Below, one piece after another: positions 7,672 to 14,294 of a stretch of DNA of 24,414 bases. Within the stretch, counting starts at the first letter, position 1; each line of letters starts with the position of its first letter. The position numbers and the translations under genes are program-made. The notes below the pieces were generated by a model that did no database searches, was not told where the DNA came from, and saw only the letters and a program-made list of their open reading frames with translations. The stretch is from positions 1 to 24,414 of IMG/VR virus record IMGVR_UViG_3300023235_000127. One strand, given 5' to 3'. The stretch comes from a virus.

Positions 7672-8213
7672 TATGGATTCTGAGCCTCGTTGATGATCTT
7701 CCACTTTGAGATCAGATAACGAACGTCACGGTAGCCGATAGGGCGTGATGATTCAAACTTATAGCGTCGCCCATCGATCGTAGCTGACTGACACTGAGAT
7801 AGGTGTGGACCAGACTCGATAACGGTGGTGGTTGTAAGTTCACCCTTTAGTAGCTCGATACCACCCTTCTCGTCTGGCGCTTTGGGACCATGCTTGATCT
7901 GCGCAATATATGAAACGTCACGATGGACTAATTGCACCGCTGGCATTCTAGTTGTTGAAATCGGGCTTGGAACCTGCCTACCAGCACGACGTTGGAACGG
8001 GTTATAATGGACTGCTGATGCACTTGCTTGAACACCTGATGCATCTAGAGTCTTCTGAGGCGTAAGGTGTAGAACAATAGTGCGCCCTAATGCAAAGAAT
8101 GCACTGTCAAAGATAGAATCATAGCAGTTCTCAAATTCATTTTGAATATCACTGAATGAACCATCATCTGGTGATGGAGTTCCTAGTGGATTTACGTTTA
8201 TCTTATCGACCAT
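7671..8213 (-). CDS. Head-tail connector-like protein (180 aa)
   Basis: The ATG at 8213 follows AGGAG with good spacing and starts 8 bases after the preceding stop; its own stop overlaps the next start (TAATG). Residues 1-30 are loop-like, followed by an aromatic/acidic helix (FENCYDSIFDSAFFALGRTI). The middle has basic loops, and the C-terminal half carries strands (RRYKFESSRP, RDVRYLISKWKII). Size, lack of membrane segments and location between the adaptor and the tube suggest a head-closure or stopper protein. No diagnostic motif is visible, so the specific role is inference from synteny. Confidence 0.6.
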   Translation of the reverse strand: MVDKINVNPLGTPSPDDGSFSDIQNEFENCYDSIFDSAFFALGRTIVLHLTPQKTLDASGVQASASAVHYNPFQRRAGRQVPSPISTTRMPAVQLVHRDVSYIAQIKHGPKAPDEKGGIELLKGELTTTTVIESGPHLSQCQSATIDGRRYKFESSRPIGYRDVRYLISKWKIINEAQNP

Positions 8214-8221
8214 GACTACTC

Positions 8222-8773
8222 CTAACGAATGTGAATGCGAACCCTAGCCCAACCTGCGGTTGGAATTGTGGCTGGCTGTGGATCCACGATAGCTTGATTA
8301 CCCGCAACCCTCATGGAGGAAACACCAATAGAGTTAGCTGAAACCCTAATAGTGGGATCGTTTAATGCGCTATCAAATGTTCCAATTCGTCTATTGCTAA
8401 ATGTTGTGTTCGATGTGATTAGACCGGATGGCGCTAAGTAGACAGGAGCACCAGGACGAATCGTAGAGGCATCTACGTGTGGATGGATAGCATTTGTTAC
8501 GACAATACCCAGAGTTATGTATGGGGCACGACTAAAAGCCGGGTATGCCCTCCTGGTGCTCCACGGGGCAATTGCACGAAACAAATCAACTTCCTCAAAA
8601 TCATACTGTTGCAATCCTAATGGAATTGTATCCCGCGTGGGGTTTGCCTCATATACAGCATATTGAATACCACTAAGCGTAGCTAAAGACAGAATACCTC
8701 CACGCTCAGTTTCAAACGGCACAACGTAGTCTGCGCGTTGGTCTGATACCTGCTGATCGACACCGAGGGCCAT
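8222..8773 (-). CDS. Decoration-protein paralogue in the neck cluster (183 aa)
   Basis: The C-terminal half matches, by eye, the decoration protein at 11278-11751: PGAPVYLAPSG versus PGQPAFLAPNG, then RRIGTF versus QRVGQF, and the ending GWARVRIHI versus GYARVRIEL. The N-terminal halves share a PIG/PLG turn. It therefore probably has the same beta fold and decorates the virion, perhaps the capsid or the neck. It lies among connector genes rather than beside the capsid gene, which suggests duplication and specialisation. The ATG at 8773 overlaps the stop of a 17-codon endonuclease miniature (TAATG), whose codons supply GGAGG 8 bases upstream. Confidence 0.7.
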   Translation of the reverse strand: MALGVDQQVSDQRADYVVPFETERGGILSLATLSGIQYAVYEANPTRDTIPLGLQQYDFEEVDLFRAIAPWSTRRAYPAFSRAPYITLGIVVTNAIHPHVDASTIRPGAPVYLAPSGLITSNTTFSNRRIGTFDSALNDPTIRVSANSIGVSSMRVAGNQAIVDPQPATIPTAGWARVRIHIR

Positions 8774-8826
8774 TATGTATACCTCCAGGTTTTACCAGTC
8801 TTAATACGCGAAACTCCGTTTTTCAT
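8773..8826 (-). pseudogene. 17-codon in-frame miniature of a homing endonuclease
   Basis: Minus-strand ORF MKNGVSRIKTGKTWRYT. The first five residues correspond to the family start (Met-x-x-Gly-Val/Ile-Tyr) and the rest to the last turn of the C-terminal helix-turn-helix (SDIKLGKSW, SNIKTGRRW in other copies). About 190 codons have been lost without breaking the frame. Its ATG overlaps the upstream TGA and its TAA overlaps the downstream ATG (TAATG). The Trp-Arg codons TGG AGG form the ribosome-binding site of the next gene. Confidence 0.72.
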
Positions 8827-9158
8827 CAGCAATTCACCTTCATAAACTTGCGCAGCTTGCGACGACGAGACTGCTTCGACCTGTTGGTCGTGAATCCAAA
8901 TGCCTTACATAGAGAACACATTTGCTCCCAATCAAGGTAGCGGATTTCGTGATACGTAAAAGACAACTTCGGAAAGCTCTTTCCGGGGAATAGCTGTTCT
9001 AGCACATCCTGTGTGTATGATGCTTCAATTAGGCTACTGCGAGCATCTTTGAATACTTCCCACGGCACAACTACAGGAGCGTGTCTTTCTAGATAGCCAT
9101 AGATTCGCCTCCCATTGATCATGGTCGACCCATATGGATGACGGAAGAATACGAGCAC
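8826..9158 (-). CDS. Small basic neck-cluster protein (110 aa)
   Basis: I do not recognise a family. The GTG start at 9158 is supported by GGAGG 7-8 bases upstream and a TAGTG overlap with the preceding stop; an ATG 36 bases further in (MINGRRIYGY) has no ribosome-binding site. The protein has an aromatic N-terminus, a central helix (VFKDARSSLIEASYTQDVL), a Cys-x-x-Cys pair (CSLCKAFGF) and a strongly basic end (SKQSRRRKLRKFM). Basic charge and position between adaptor and decoration paralogue suggest a head-completion or DNA-contacting neck component, by context only. Confidence 0.65.
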   Translation of the reverse strand: MLVFFRHPYGSTMINGRRIYGYLERHAPVVVPWEVFKDARSSLIEASYTQDVLEQLFPGKSFPKLSFTYHEIRYLDWEQMCSLCKAFGFTTNRSKQSRRRKLRKFMKVNC

Positions 9159-10117
9159 TAGTAGCCTCCGGGACCATAGCCACGACCACCATTACCACCG
9201 TAACCACCGTATCCACCACCATATTTGGGGATGCTGACATCACGACCAGCGCCACCGGCAAGCCTCCAGCGGAAGTCTGCGACTGCATGCTCAAGCTCTT
9301 TCCTAAGTGCATCTAGATTGAACTTAGTAAGGTCTGCACGATGACTCAAGCGACCGACTGCCTTTGAAATGGTCACACCATCAGCATTGGTTGCGGACAC
9401 TCCGTCTCCAGCAATACCTACAAGACCACTACCGAATGAACCAGCAGTGTTTTGATTTAGACGCTGCAAGGCTACCGACTCACCACTTAGAAGAATCTCT
9501 TCCATCTGTAGAACCAGAATGTCTGCATACGGATCAGTGGCAGGGTCGATTGTTCCTACCGAGAGATTCAGTGTTAGGGTTGGGGTCGAAATCCTAGTTG
9601 AGAAAGCGATGACCCAAATGAAGTGACTGTCATGAGATACGTTAACTAGTCCTAGTCTACGGTTCAACCTACTTACCGCCTTCTTCATTGTTCGACGCAT
9701 CAAGCCGTCTGTGAAGATCATAGCGTCTGGATCTCCAATATCAATTCGAACTCGGTCGAAGATACTCTCAACGCTATTCCCTGCTGGGTTAGCGAATGAT
9801 GTTGCTAATGTTGCGTCAGCTACGCAGAATAGTTCTGTAGACTGTCCACTAGCTGATGTGGTTACGATATCCCACTTGATACTCCAGTCTTCACCTAACT
9901 GGAATCCAGTAGGAATTAAGGCACCAGAGGCGGTATAAACACCAACCCCAGTCTTGGTGCCGACCGTCTCGGTTACTGCCTCAACACCAGTAGGATCAAA
10001 GATCCTGAAAATGATGCTCGTTGGATCAAGAGGTGCGCCATTTTGACCGGCTGTGATGTAGATGTCAAGCTCGGTGGCAGCGGTGCCAACTGTTAGTATT
10101 TTGCCGTCCTGTGCCAT
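9158..10117 (-). CDS. Head-tail adaptor (connector) with N-terminal beta domain and Gly/Tyr-rich tail
   Basis: A 319-residue protein with three parts. Residues 1-105 are strand-rich and Ig-like (LDIYITAGQNGAPLDPTSII). Residues 113-290 are helical and resemble gp6-type head-completion adaptors (VRIDIGDPDAMIFTDGLM, then MKKAVSRLNRRLGL), including the typical 'gDpd..fTD..l...l..A' pattern. The last 25 residues are a Gly/Tyr-rich tail (GGGYGGYGGNGGRGYGPGGY). Adaptors of this class dock under the portal after packaging. The ATG at 10117 has a strong AAGGAGGG and lies 30 bases after its own promoter element, immediately downstream of the capsid-gene terminator, so it heads a new transcription unit. 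The N-terminal beta domain is an unusual addition. Confidence 0.75.
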   Translation of the reverse strand: MAQDGKILTVGTAATELDIYITAGQNGAPLDPTSIIFRIFDPTGVEAVTETVGTKTGVGVYTASGALIPTGFQLGEDWSIKWDIVTTSASGQSTELFCVADATLATSFANPAGNSVESIFDRVRIDIGDPDAMIFTDGLMRRTMKKAVSRLNRRLGLVNVSHDSHFIWVIAFSTRISTPTLTLNLSVGTIDPATDPYADILVLQMEEILLSGESVALQRLNQNTAGSFGSGLVGIAGDGVSATNADGVTISKAVGRLSHRADLTKFNLDALRKELEHAVADFRWRLAGGAGRDVSIPKYGGGYGGYGGNGGRGYGPGGY

Positions 10118-10147
10118 GTAAGCCCTCCTTATTTAGCGTAGATATGT

Positions 10148-10161
10148 CTATAATACACTAA
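10148..10161 (-). promoter_or_regulatory. Late-promoter-like element upstream of the adaptor gene
   Basis: The minus strand reads TTAGTGTATTATAG. It matches the TTAGTGTATNAT family, with TATTAT in the -10 position and no consistent -35 box. It lies between the capsid-gene terminator and the adaptor gene, exactly where a new transcript must start. Confidence 0.65.
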
Positions 10162-10170
10162 CTACCCTGT

Positions 10171-10200
10171 AAACAAAAAAGGGGTGGCTAAAGCCACCCC
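10171..10200 (-). terminator. Rho-independent terminator behind the major capsid gene
   Basis: The minus strand forms GGGGTGGC-TTTA-GCCACCCC followed by TTTTTTGTTT. A perfect 8-bp GC-rich stem, a tetraloop and a T tract 30 bases after the capsid stop codon are the textbook arrangement. Confidence 0.93.
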
Positions 10201-10231
10201 CTCTCTTCTTTTATTGTCTAACCCGTTAGGA

Positions 10232-11260
10232 CTAGAACGCTCCGAGGAGCACCCTACGGTTATCGAGGCAGGCGAAGCCATGACGCATCCAACCGAAGAC
10301 ACCCATGCGCTGGAAGCGCGTTAGTGCATCATCGTCGTATACCTCAAGCTCTTCCTTGATCGGCATGACGAACGAATCGTCAGCGGTAAGGTCAAGACCC
10401 ACACAGAACTGCTCAGTGCCACCCGGCTTGGCGAGGCTAAGGACAGTCTCTAGGAAAGCGTCATACTCTTGATCTTGACCGAATTCGGTCATCGAGTGCA
10501 TGATGACACCGTAGATCTGAGCAAGGCCCTTATCGGCACTTGTAAAGATCTCACGACGAGTGAACTCATCGATACGGCTTGCGTCCCACGAGCGGACACA
10601 TTCCATTGCTTCCAACGATAGGTAAAGGTCAGTCAAACGACCACCGTTACCGTTACCACCAGCACCACGAGTCATCGCGGTATGAAGACGGCTTACTAGC
10701 TCCTTCGTGAATTCACCAGGATTCGGAGGAGTCGTGAGACAACTAGACGAACCAGTGAATGCGGCGGTGCCACTTGCTTCTACAACTAGACCACGGTCTG
10801 CGGCTGCTGCGAGAACGGTTCTCCAGCCATCAGAATTGATCTTGCGAACGAAGCCAGCTTCGAACACTTGTAGGGCGCGCTTGACAACATCCCAACGGGC
10901 TTCCTTCATGAACTTAATGTCCCAGTCGATCGAGTTACCGATCTTGAAGGTTGGCACGTTGATCTCAGATGCCTCAACACGACGCTCTGGCAGGCGACCC
11001 TGCTCGGCTAGCGTGTATGCTGTGTAGCTGTCCTCGTCACCAGGGCGAACAAAGTCTAGCGGGTAGCTAGCAGTTGCGCCATAGGGGATAACTTGCGGGG
11101 TGTAGATGTCACCTAGGTTGTCTGCATCAAAGATGCCACGACGTAGGGGTGCAACTAGTTCCGCTGCGAATGCCTTTCTTGCTGCTTCTGCCTTTCGTTG
11201 ATCACGATCGGCCATCGCACGCAGAAGGTCGAGCGTCTGCTCATTTTGCTTCTCATACAT
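10232..11260 (-). CDS. Major capsid protein, HK97 fold
   Basis: A 342-residue protein that builds the head shell. Features fit the HK97-type capsid fold: an N-terminal helical arm (residues 1-40), a strand region with IPYGATASYPLDFV, an E-loop-like stretch (YTLAEQGRLPERRVEAS), a long spine-helix region (FMKEARWDVVKRALQVFEAG), and a C-terminal A-domain ending (RFQRMGVFGWMRHGFACLDN then RRVLLGAF) typical of the family. Pro-head protease and decoration genes lie directly upstream, and a strong terminator follows. The ATG at 11260 has GGAGG 7-8 bases upstream. No long N-terminal delta domain is present; scaffolding is supplied by the protease fusion two genes upstream. Confidence 0.9.
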   Translation of the reverse strand: MYEKQNEQTLDLLRAMADRDQRKAEAARKAFAAELVAPLRRGIFDADNLGDIYTPQVIPYGATASYPLDFVRPGDEDSYTAYTLAEQGRLPERRVEASEINVPTFKIGNSIDWDIKFMKEARWDVVKRALQVFEAGFVRKINSDGWRTVLAAAADRGLVVEASGTAAFTGSSSCLTTPPNPGEFTKELVSRLHTAMTRGAGGNGNGGRLTDLYLSLEAMECVRSWDASRIDEFTRREIFTSADKGLAQIYGVIMHSMTEFGQDQEYDAFLETVLSLAKPGGTEQFCVGLDLTADDSFVMPIKEELEVYDDDALTRFQRMGVFGWMRHGFACLDNRRVLLGAF

Positions 11261-11277
11261 TTTCAGTTCCTCCGTGA

Positions 11278-11751
11278 TTATTGAAGTTCGATGCGAACTC
11301 GGGCATAGCCGTCAGAATCGACAGCAGTCATAAACTGACCAACGCGCTGATCGTCACTAGCGTCAACCGCAAGATTGGCGTTGCCAATGTTACCGTTAGG
11401 TGCTAGGAAAGCAGGCTGACCCGGAGTAATTGCAACGCCACCGTTCGCGATTACTAGATCTGTATCTAGTTCTCCACGACGTAGTAGTGCAACAACAGTG
11501 CCGATGTCGTCAGTGTCGTATTGGGTGCGCTCCATCTCCTTGGCGTAGTTAAACGCTTCACGAGTATTAAGCAGGACACCGATTGGGTAAATGCCAGAGG
11601 CACCTACTTCAGCGGCGGTTCCACCCGCGATATCCACAAGTCCCGCGACTCCAGATGCGACTACTAGTGTGCCCGGCTCTCCAGCGCGGTTCAACACATA
11701 CTGCATCGTGGTCTCGTGACGGTGGCTTAGACCTCCACTCTTAAGTGCCAT
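11278..11751 (-). CDS. Capsid decoration (head-stabilising) protein
   Basis: A 157-residue, beta-rich protein located between the protease-scaffold and the capsid gene, the standard place for lambda gpD-like decoration genes. Visible segments are GEPGTLVVASGVAGLV, a YPIGVLLNTREAF turn, then PGQPAFLAPNG and a final strand GYARVRIEL. Such proteins trimerise on the expanded shell and lock it. A second, diverged copy of the same layout is at 8222-8773. The ATG at 11751 starts only 2 bases after the upstream stop, with GGAGG inside the end of the protease gene, so the two are translationally linked. Confidence 0.75.
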   Translation of the reverse strand: MALKSGGLSHRHETTMQYVLNRAGEPGTLVVASGVAGLVDIAGGTAAEVGASGIYPIGVLLNTREAFNYAKEMERTQYDTDDIGTVVALLRRGELDTDLVIANGGVAITPGQPAFLAPNGNIGNANLAVDASDDQRVGQFMTAVDSDGYARVRIELQ

Positions 11752-11753
11752 AA

Positions 11754-13502
11754 TTAGACCTCCTTCTTGGTGTTCTTAGCAGGGATGAGGTTAGCAACTA
11801 GACGACCCATTGGGGATTCGCCGTTACCGCCTTCCTGCTCAGCGTTTGCGCCAGCTAGGTTAGGCCCGTTGACCTCTTCGAACATGGCGTTCAAGTCCGC
11901 AGAAGCGCCAAGCTTCGAACGGGGGACGCGGGGCATGTCCATGGGGGCACGACCGAGTCCGGGACGGAGAACCGCGCCATGATCATCAATCGGGGTCTCA
12001 CGATCCATCGGCTCCAGAAGACCAGCTTCGGCATCGGGTGCCTTCTTGTCCTTCTTATCCTTCTTCATATTCTTCTTGAGATCGATCATCTTGTTAGCGA
12101 AGATCTTCTTCTCATCTAGCCACTCAGCATAAGCTTCGTCAGAAGCCTTGCTTAGGCCAACAGTTACAAACTGCTTGACTTCCGCTTCTTCCATCTCTAG
12201 GATGGTAGCAAAGAGATACTCGATCTCATGCTTACGCAAATCCTGCTTGATGGTTGTTAGCTCTGCCTTGAGGGCAGTATTCTCTTCAATAAGCTTGGTG
12301 TCAGCTTCTAGATCCTTGTTTTCAACAAGAGCGGACGCTACTGCCTTGCGGCTATCAGCAATCCAAGCAATCTTCGCAGCAAATACTGCGTCGCCAGCGC
12401 CTACACCCTTAACTTCCAAAGCCTTGTCGATCTTAGCGATCTCAGCAGGGATGTCATTGGTTGCGCCGGAGTATGCTCGGTCGATTGCCGATCGAAGCGT
12501 ATCTAGAGCAGCCTGTGCCGTAGCAAGGTTGCTTTCTAGTTGTGCGTTATCTGCCTTCGTCTGTTGTAGATCAGAAACGATGCGCTCGCTGGCTTCGATA
12601 CGCTTTTGCGCGTCGAGTGCAAGTTGAACACCCTTCTGGATCTCTTCAGCGCTGGCAGCAGCACGATTCAGATCGTTCATATTAACCTCCATTGGTTCCT
12701 TTTTACTAAACAACGTTGTTTGTGTGACTTCTTGATCCTGAGTCAGATGGTCACTACTCGCCTCCACTACCTCCGCCTCTGCGAGCGGATCGAAAGCAAA
12801 GTGGTTCAGAATAAATGAGCGTTTGTTAGCTGGACGATCTACGAAGGCTACGCCTCCAAAGGTTACTCCAGATAGTGCTCTACCGATACGCATACCATTA
12901 TATCTACCAGTTCCCCCGCATACGCGAAGGTGACCGTCCAGGAAGGCGGTCTCTGGCTTACGTGCAATGCTGTCGAATAACTCTCCACCTTGGGTGTATA
13001 GCCCGTAGTCGTAGTCATCAAACCAGCACTCCATTGACACGAAAAGATCGCCCTTTTCAATACGTTGGACGATCTGTTCCGCAGTGGCTTTAATATGAGG
13101 AAGGTGGTGCCAAACTACACCTTGGATGACCAGTTCAATTTCCTGATCTTCGATTTCCTCGACTGCCAAGGTCTTACCTTGGAGATCACGAGCTTCTACG
13201 GCATACATAGCTCCAAGGATTTGCTCATCCTTGTGCTGCCAATTCATTGGCTTAAGTATGGGGCTCGAAATTGCGCGCTTAAGTTCTTCGCGGGTAAAGG
13301 CATCGTCGTTATCGTTGATGCCCTCGCTCACCAATACTGCTTCTACATGTAGCAAGTCAGGTTGGGAGTTTAGCTTATCCACACCACTGATTTCGAACGA
13401 AGACAGCGCTGCGCTTGCTTTAAGGTGATCCACCTTAGAGGGTCGCGCAAACTTAATCTCCCTTACGGCTACAGCTCGTAGTTTTGGTGTGTTGTTTACC
13501 AT
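11754..13502 (-). CDS. Prohead protease fused to scaffold domain
   Basis: A 582-residue fusion. Residues 45-200 form a serine protease of the prohead type: LLHVEAVLVSEGINDNDDAF, then MNWQH with the likely catalytic His90, and DLFVSMECWFDDYDY with the likely nucleophile Ser156. Residues about 270-460 are a long Ala/Glu/Lys-rich coiled coil (IQKGVQLALDAQKRIEASE and similar) acting as scaffold. The remainder is Lys-rich and Pro/Gly-rich. The protease would remove scaffold during head maturation. The ATG at 13502 is preferred to a GTG at 13517, because the promoter-like box TTAGTGTATAAAG lies directly against it. Placing TATAAA at -12 to -7 puts +1 on the A of the ATG, so the mRNA is probably leaderless; no ribosome-binding site is visible. 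Confidence 0.86.
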   Translation of the reverse strand: MVNNTPKLRAVAVREIKFARPSKVDHLKASAALSSFEISGVDKLNSQPDLLHVEAVLVSEGINDNDDAFTREELKRAISSPILKPMNWQHKDEQILGAMYAVEARDLQGKTLAVEEIEDQEIELVIQGVVWHHLPHIKATAEQIVQRIEKGDLFVSMECWFDDYDYGLYTQGGELFDSIARKPETAFLDGHLRVCGGTGRYNGMRIGRALSGVTFGGVAFVDRPANKRSFILNHFAFDPLAEAEVVEASSDHLTQDQEVTQTTLFSKKEPMEVNMNDLNRAAASAEEIQKGVQLALDAQKRIEASERIVSDLQQTKADNAQLESNLATAQAALDTLRSAIDRAYSGATNDIPAEIAKIDKALEVKGVGAGDAVFAAKIAWIADSRKAVASALVENKDLEADTKLIEENTALKAELTTIKQDLRKHEIEYLFATILEMEEAEVKQFVTVGLSKASDEAYAEWLDEKKIFANKMIDLKKNMKKDKKDKKAPDAEAGLLEPMDRETPIDDHGAVLRPGLGRAPMDMPRVPRSKLGASADLNAMFEEVNGPNLAGANAEQEGGNGESPMGRLVANLIPAKNTKKEV

Positions 13503-13507
13503 GCCTA

Positions 13508-13520
13508 CTTTATACACTAA
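13508..13520 (-). promoter_or_regulatory. Late-promoter-like element abutting the protease start codon
   Basis: The minus strand reads TTAGTGTATAAAG, 5 bases before the protease ATG. The spacing predicts transcription starting at the ATG itself. A small dyad, CTGTC-ATCTA-GACAG, lies just upstream at about 13529-13543. Confidence 0.6.
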
Positions 13521-13591
13521 GTCTTACTGTCTAGATGACAGATTTCAGTTAATCTTAGACCAGTGTGACGTTTTAGGCTGGTTGTAACTCA

Positions 13592-13825
13592 TTACTCCTC
13601 TTCAGTCTGCTCAGTAATGAATGTCTTACGAATAGGAGCTTGGATCTCTGAGGGGTCAACAGAGTCATTACGGACTCGGTCATATCGCCCCTTAGAACCA
13701 GTAGGATCTACAACGTGAGCGGCAGTCTTTACTCCACCAATCGAAAAGGTGATACGGTTGATGCGGTTGCGGTTAGGATTTGGAGTCTGACCGTCAAACG
13801 GACCTGGATTAAGTGAAGTTGCCAT
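13592..13825 (-). CDS. Small hypothetical protein (77 aa)
   Basis: I do not recognise it. Hydrophilic, with an Asn/Pro-rich start (PNPNRNRINRITF), a strand-like centre and an acidic tail (TEQTEEE). The ATG at 13825 starts 2 bases after the preceding stop; its ribosome-binding site is weak, so translation may depend on coupling. The core pattern NRITxSxG-(x)n-HxV-(x)n-G-(x)n-DR resembles the N-terminal half of the small protein at 23375-23656, hinting at a shared fold. It lies between portal and protease genes and may be a minor head component; that is inference. Confidence 0.6.
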   Translation of the reverse strand: MATSLNPGPFDGQTPNPNRNRINRITFSIGGVKTAAHVVDPTGSKGRYDRVRNDSVDPSEIQAPIRKTFITEQTEEE

Positions 13826-13827
13826 AA

Positions 13828-14163
13828 TTAGTCAAGTTCTTTTTCTGCTGGTGGTGACTTGCGAAGAGTAAGTGTTTTTTCGATTAGCAGACCGTCATCA
13901 TCAGATTCTTCCATAGTGATACTGAGATCGCAATGAGGGTAGTCTTTGTCGTTGGAGCAGTAAAGCGAGATTTGCTTCGCTGAAATAGGTTGTCCGTGTA
14001 ACATCAGCATGGTTCCTTCCGGCGTTCCATCGCTGACAATCACAATAGCTGGCTGGTCTTGCGCGACCGTAGTCCCTAGTTCGGCAGCTAGAATGTTAAT
14101 TCGTTCGGCTGCTGCTAGTTCGATGCCCGACCTCATCTCGTTGTTTTCTGGAGTAGATGACAT
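13828..14163 (-). CDS. Small hypothetical protein (111 aa)
   Basis: I do not recognise it. The ATG at 14163 overlaps the stop of the preceding small gene (TGATG) and has GAGG about 10 bases upstream; a GTG three bases earlier is less likely. The first 45 residues are helical and acidic (MRSGIELAAAERINILAAEL), followed by a beta-rich core (DQPAIVIVSDGTPEGTMLML) with one close Cys/His group (YCSNDKDYPHCDL). The C-terminus is charged. It is part of a coupled trio between portal and protease. No membrane segment is present. A head-assembly accessory role is possible from position only. Confidence 0.65.
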   Translation of the reverse strand: MSSTPENNEMRSGIELAAAERINILAAELGTTVAQDQPAIVIVSDGTPEGTMLMLHGQPISAKQISLYCSNDKDYPHCDLSITMEESDDDGLLIEKTLTLRKSPPAEKELD

Positions 14164-14294
14164 CACTTCTTTTCCTCTTCTTTAAGTTCTGTTTCGGCGG
14201 CTTTAACAACGCGAAGTAGTCTACCAAGCCATAGGATTCCCTTACCGATCCAGGTCTTAGCTGTCCCTAGCCATTGTAGAATCTTCTTCATCAT
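14163..14294 (-). CDS. Small amphipathic cationic protein (43 aa)
   Basis: This small ORF begins inside the end of the portal gene. Two adjacent ATGs (14294 and 14291) follow AGAGG at 6-base spacing, and the TGA overlaps the next ATG (TGATG), so it is well placed for coupled translation. The peptide is a Trp/Leu-rich, Lys/Arg-bearing helix (MMKKILQWLGTAKTWIGKGI, then LWLGRLLRVV) followed by a Glu/Lys tail ending in EEEKK. It could lie on a membrane surface or act as a short coiled peptide; it does not look like a clean transmembrane segment. No function is known to me. A late-promoter-like box lies upstream inside the portal gene. Confidence 0.65.
   Translation of the reverse strand: MMKKILQWLGTAKTWIGKGILWLGRLLRVVKAAETELKEEEKK

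Noticed and set aside
12148-12627. 159-residue plus-strand frame
   Set aside because: It is a shadow of the Ala/Glu/Lys-rich coiled coil of the protease-scaffold gene; the Ser/Ala-rich translation is typical of antisense to helical repeats.
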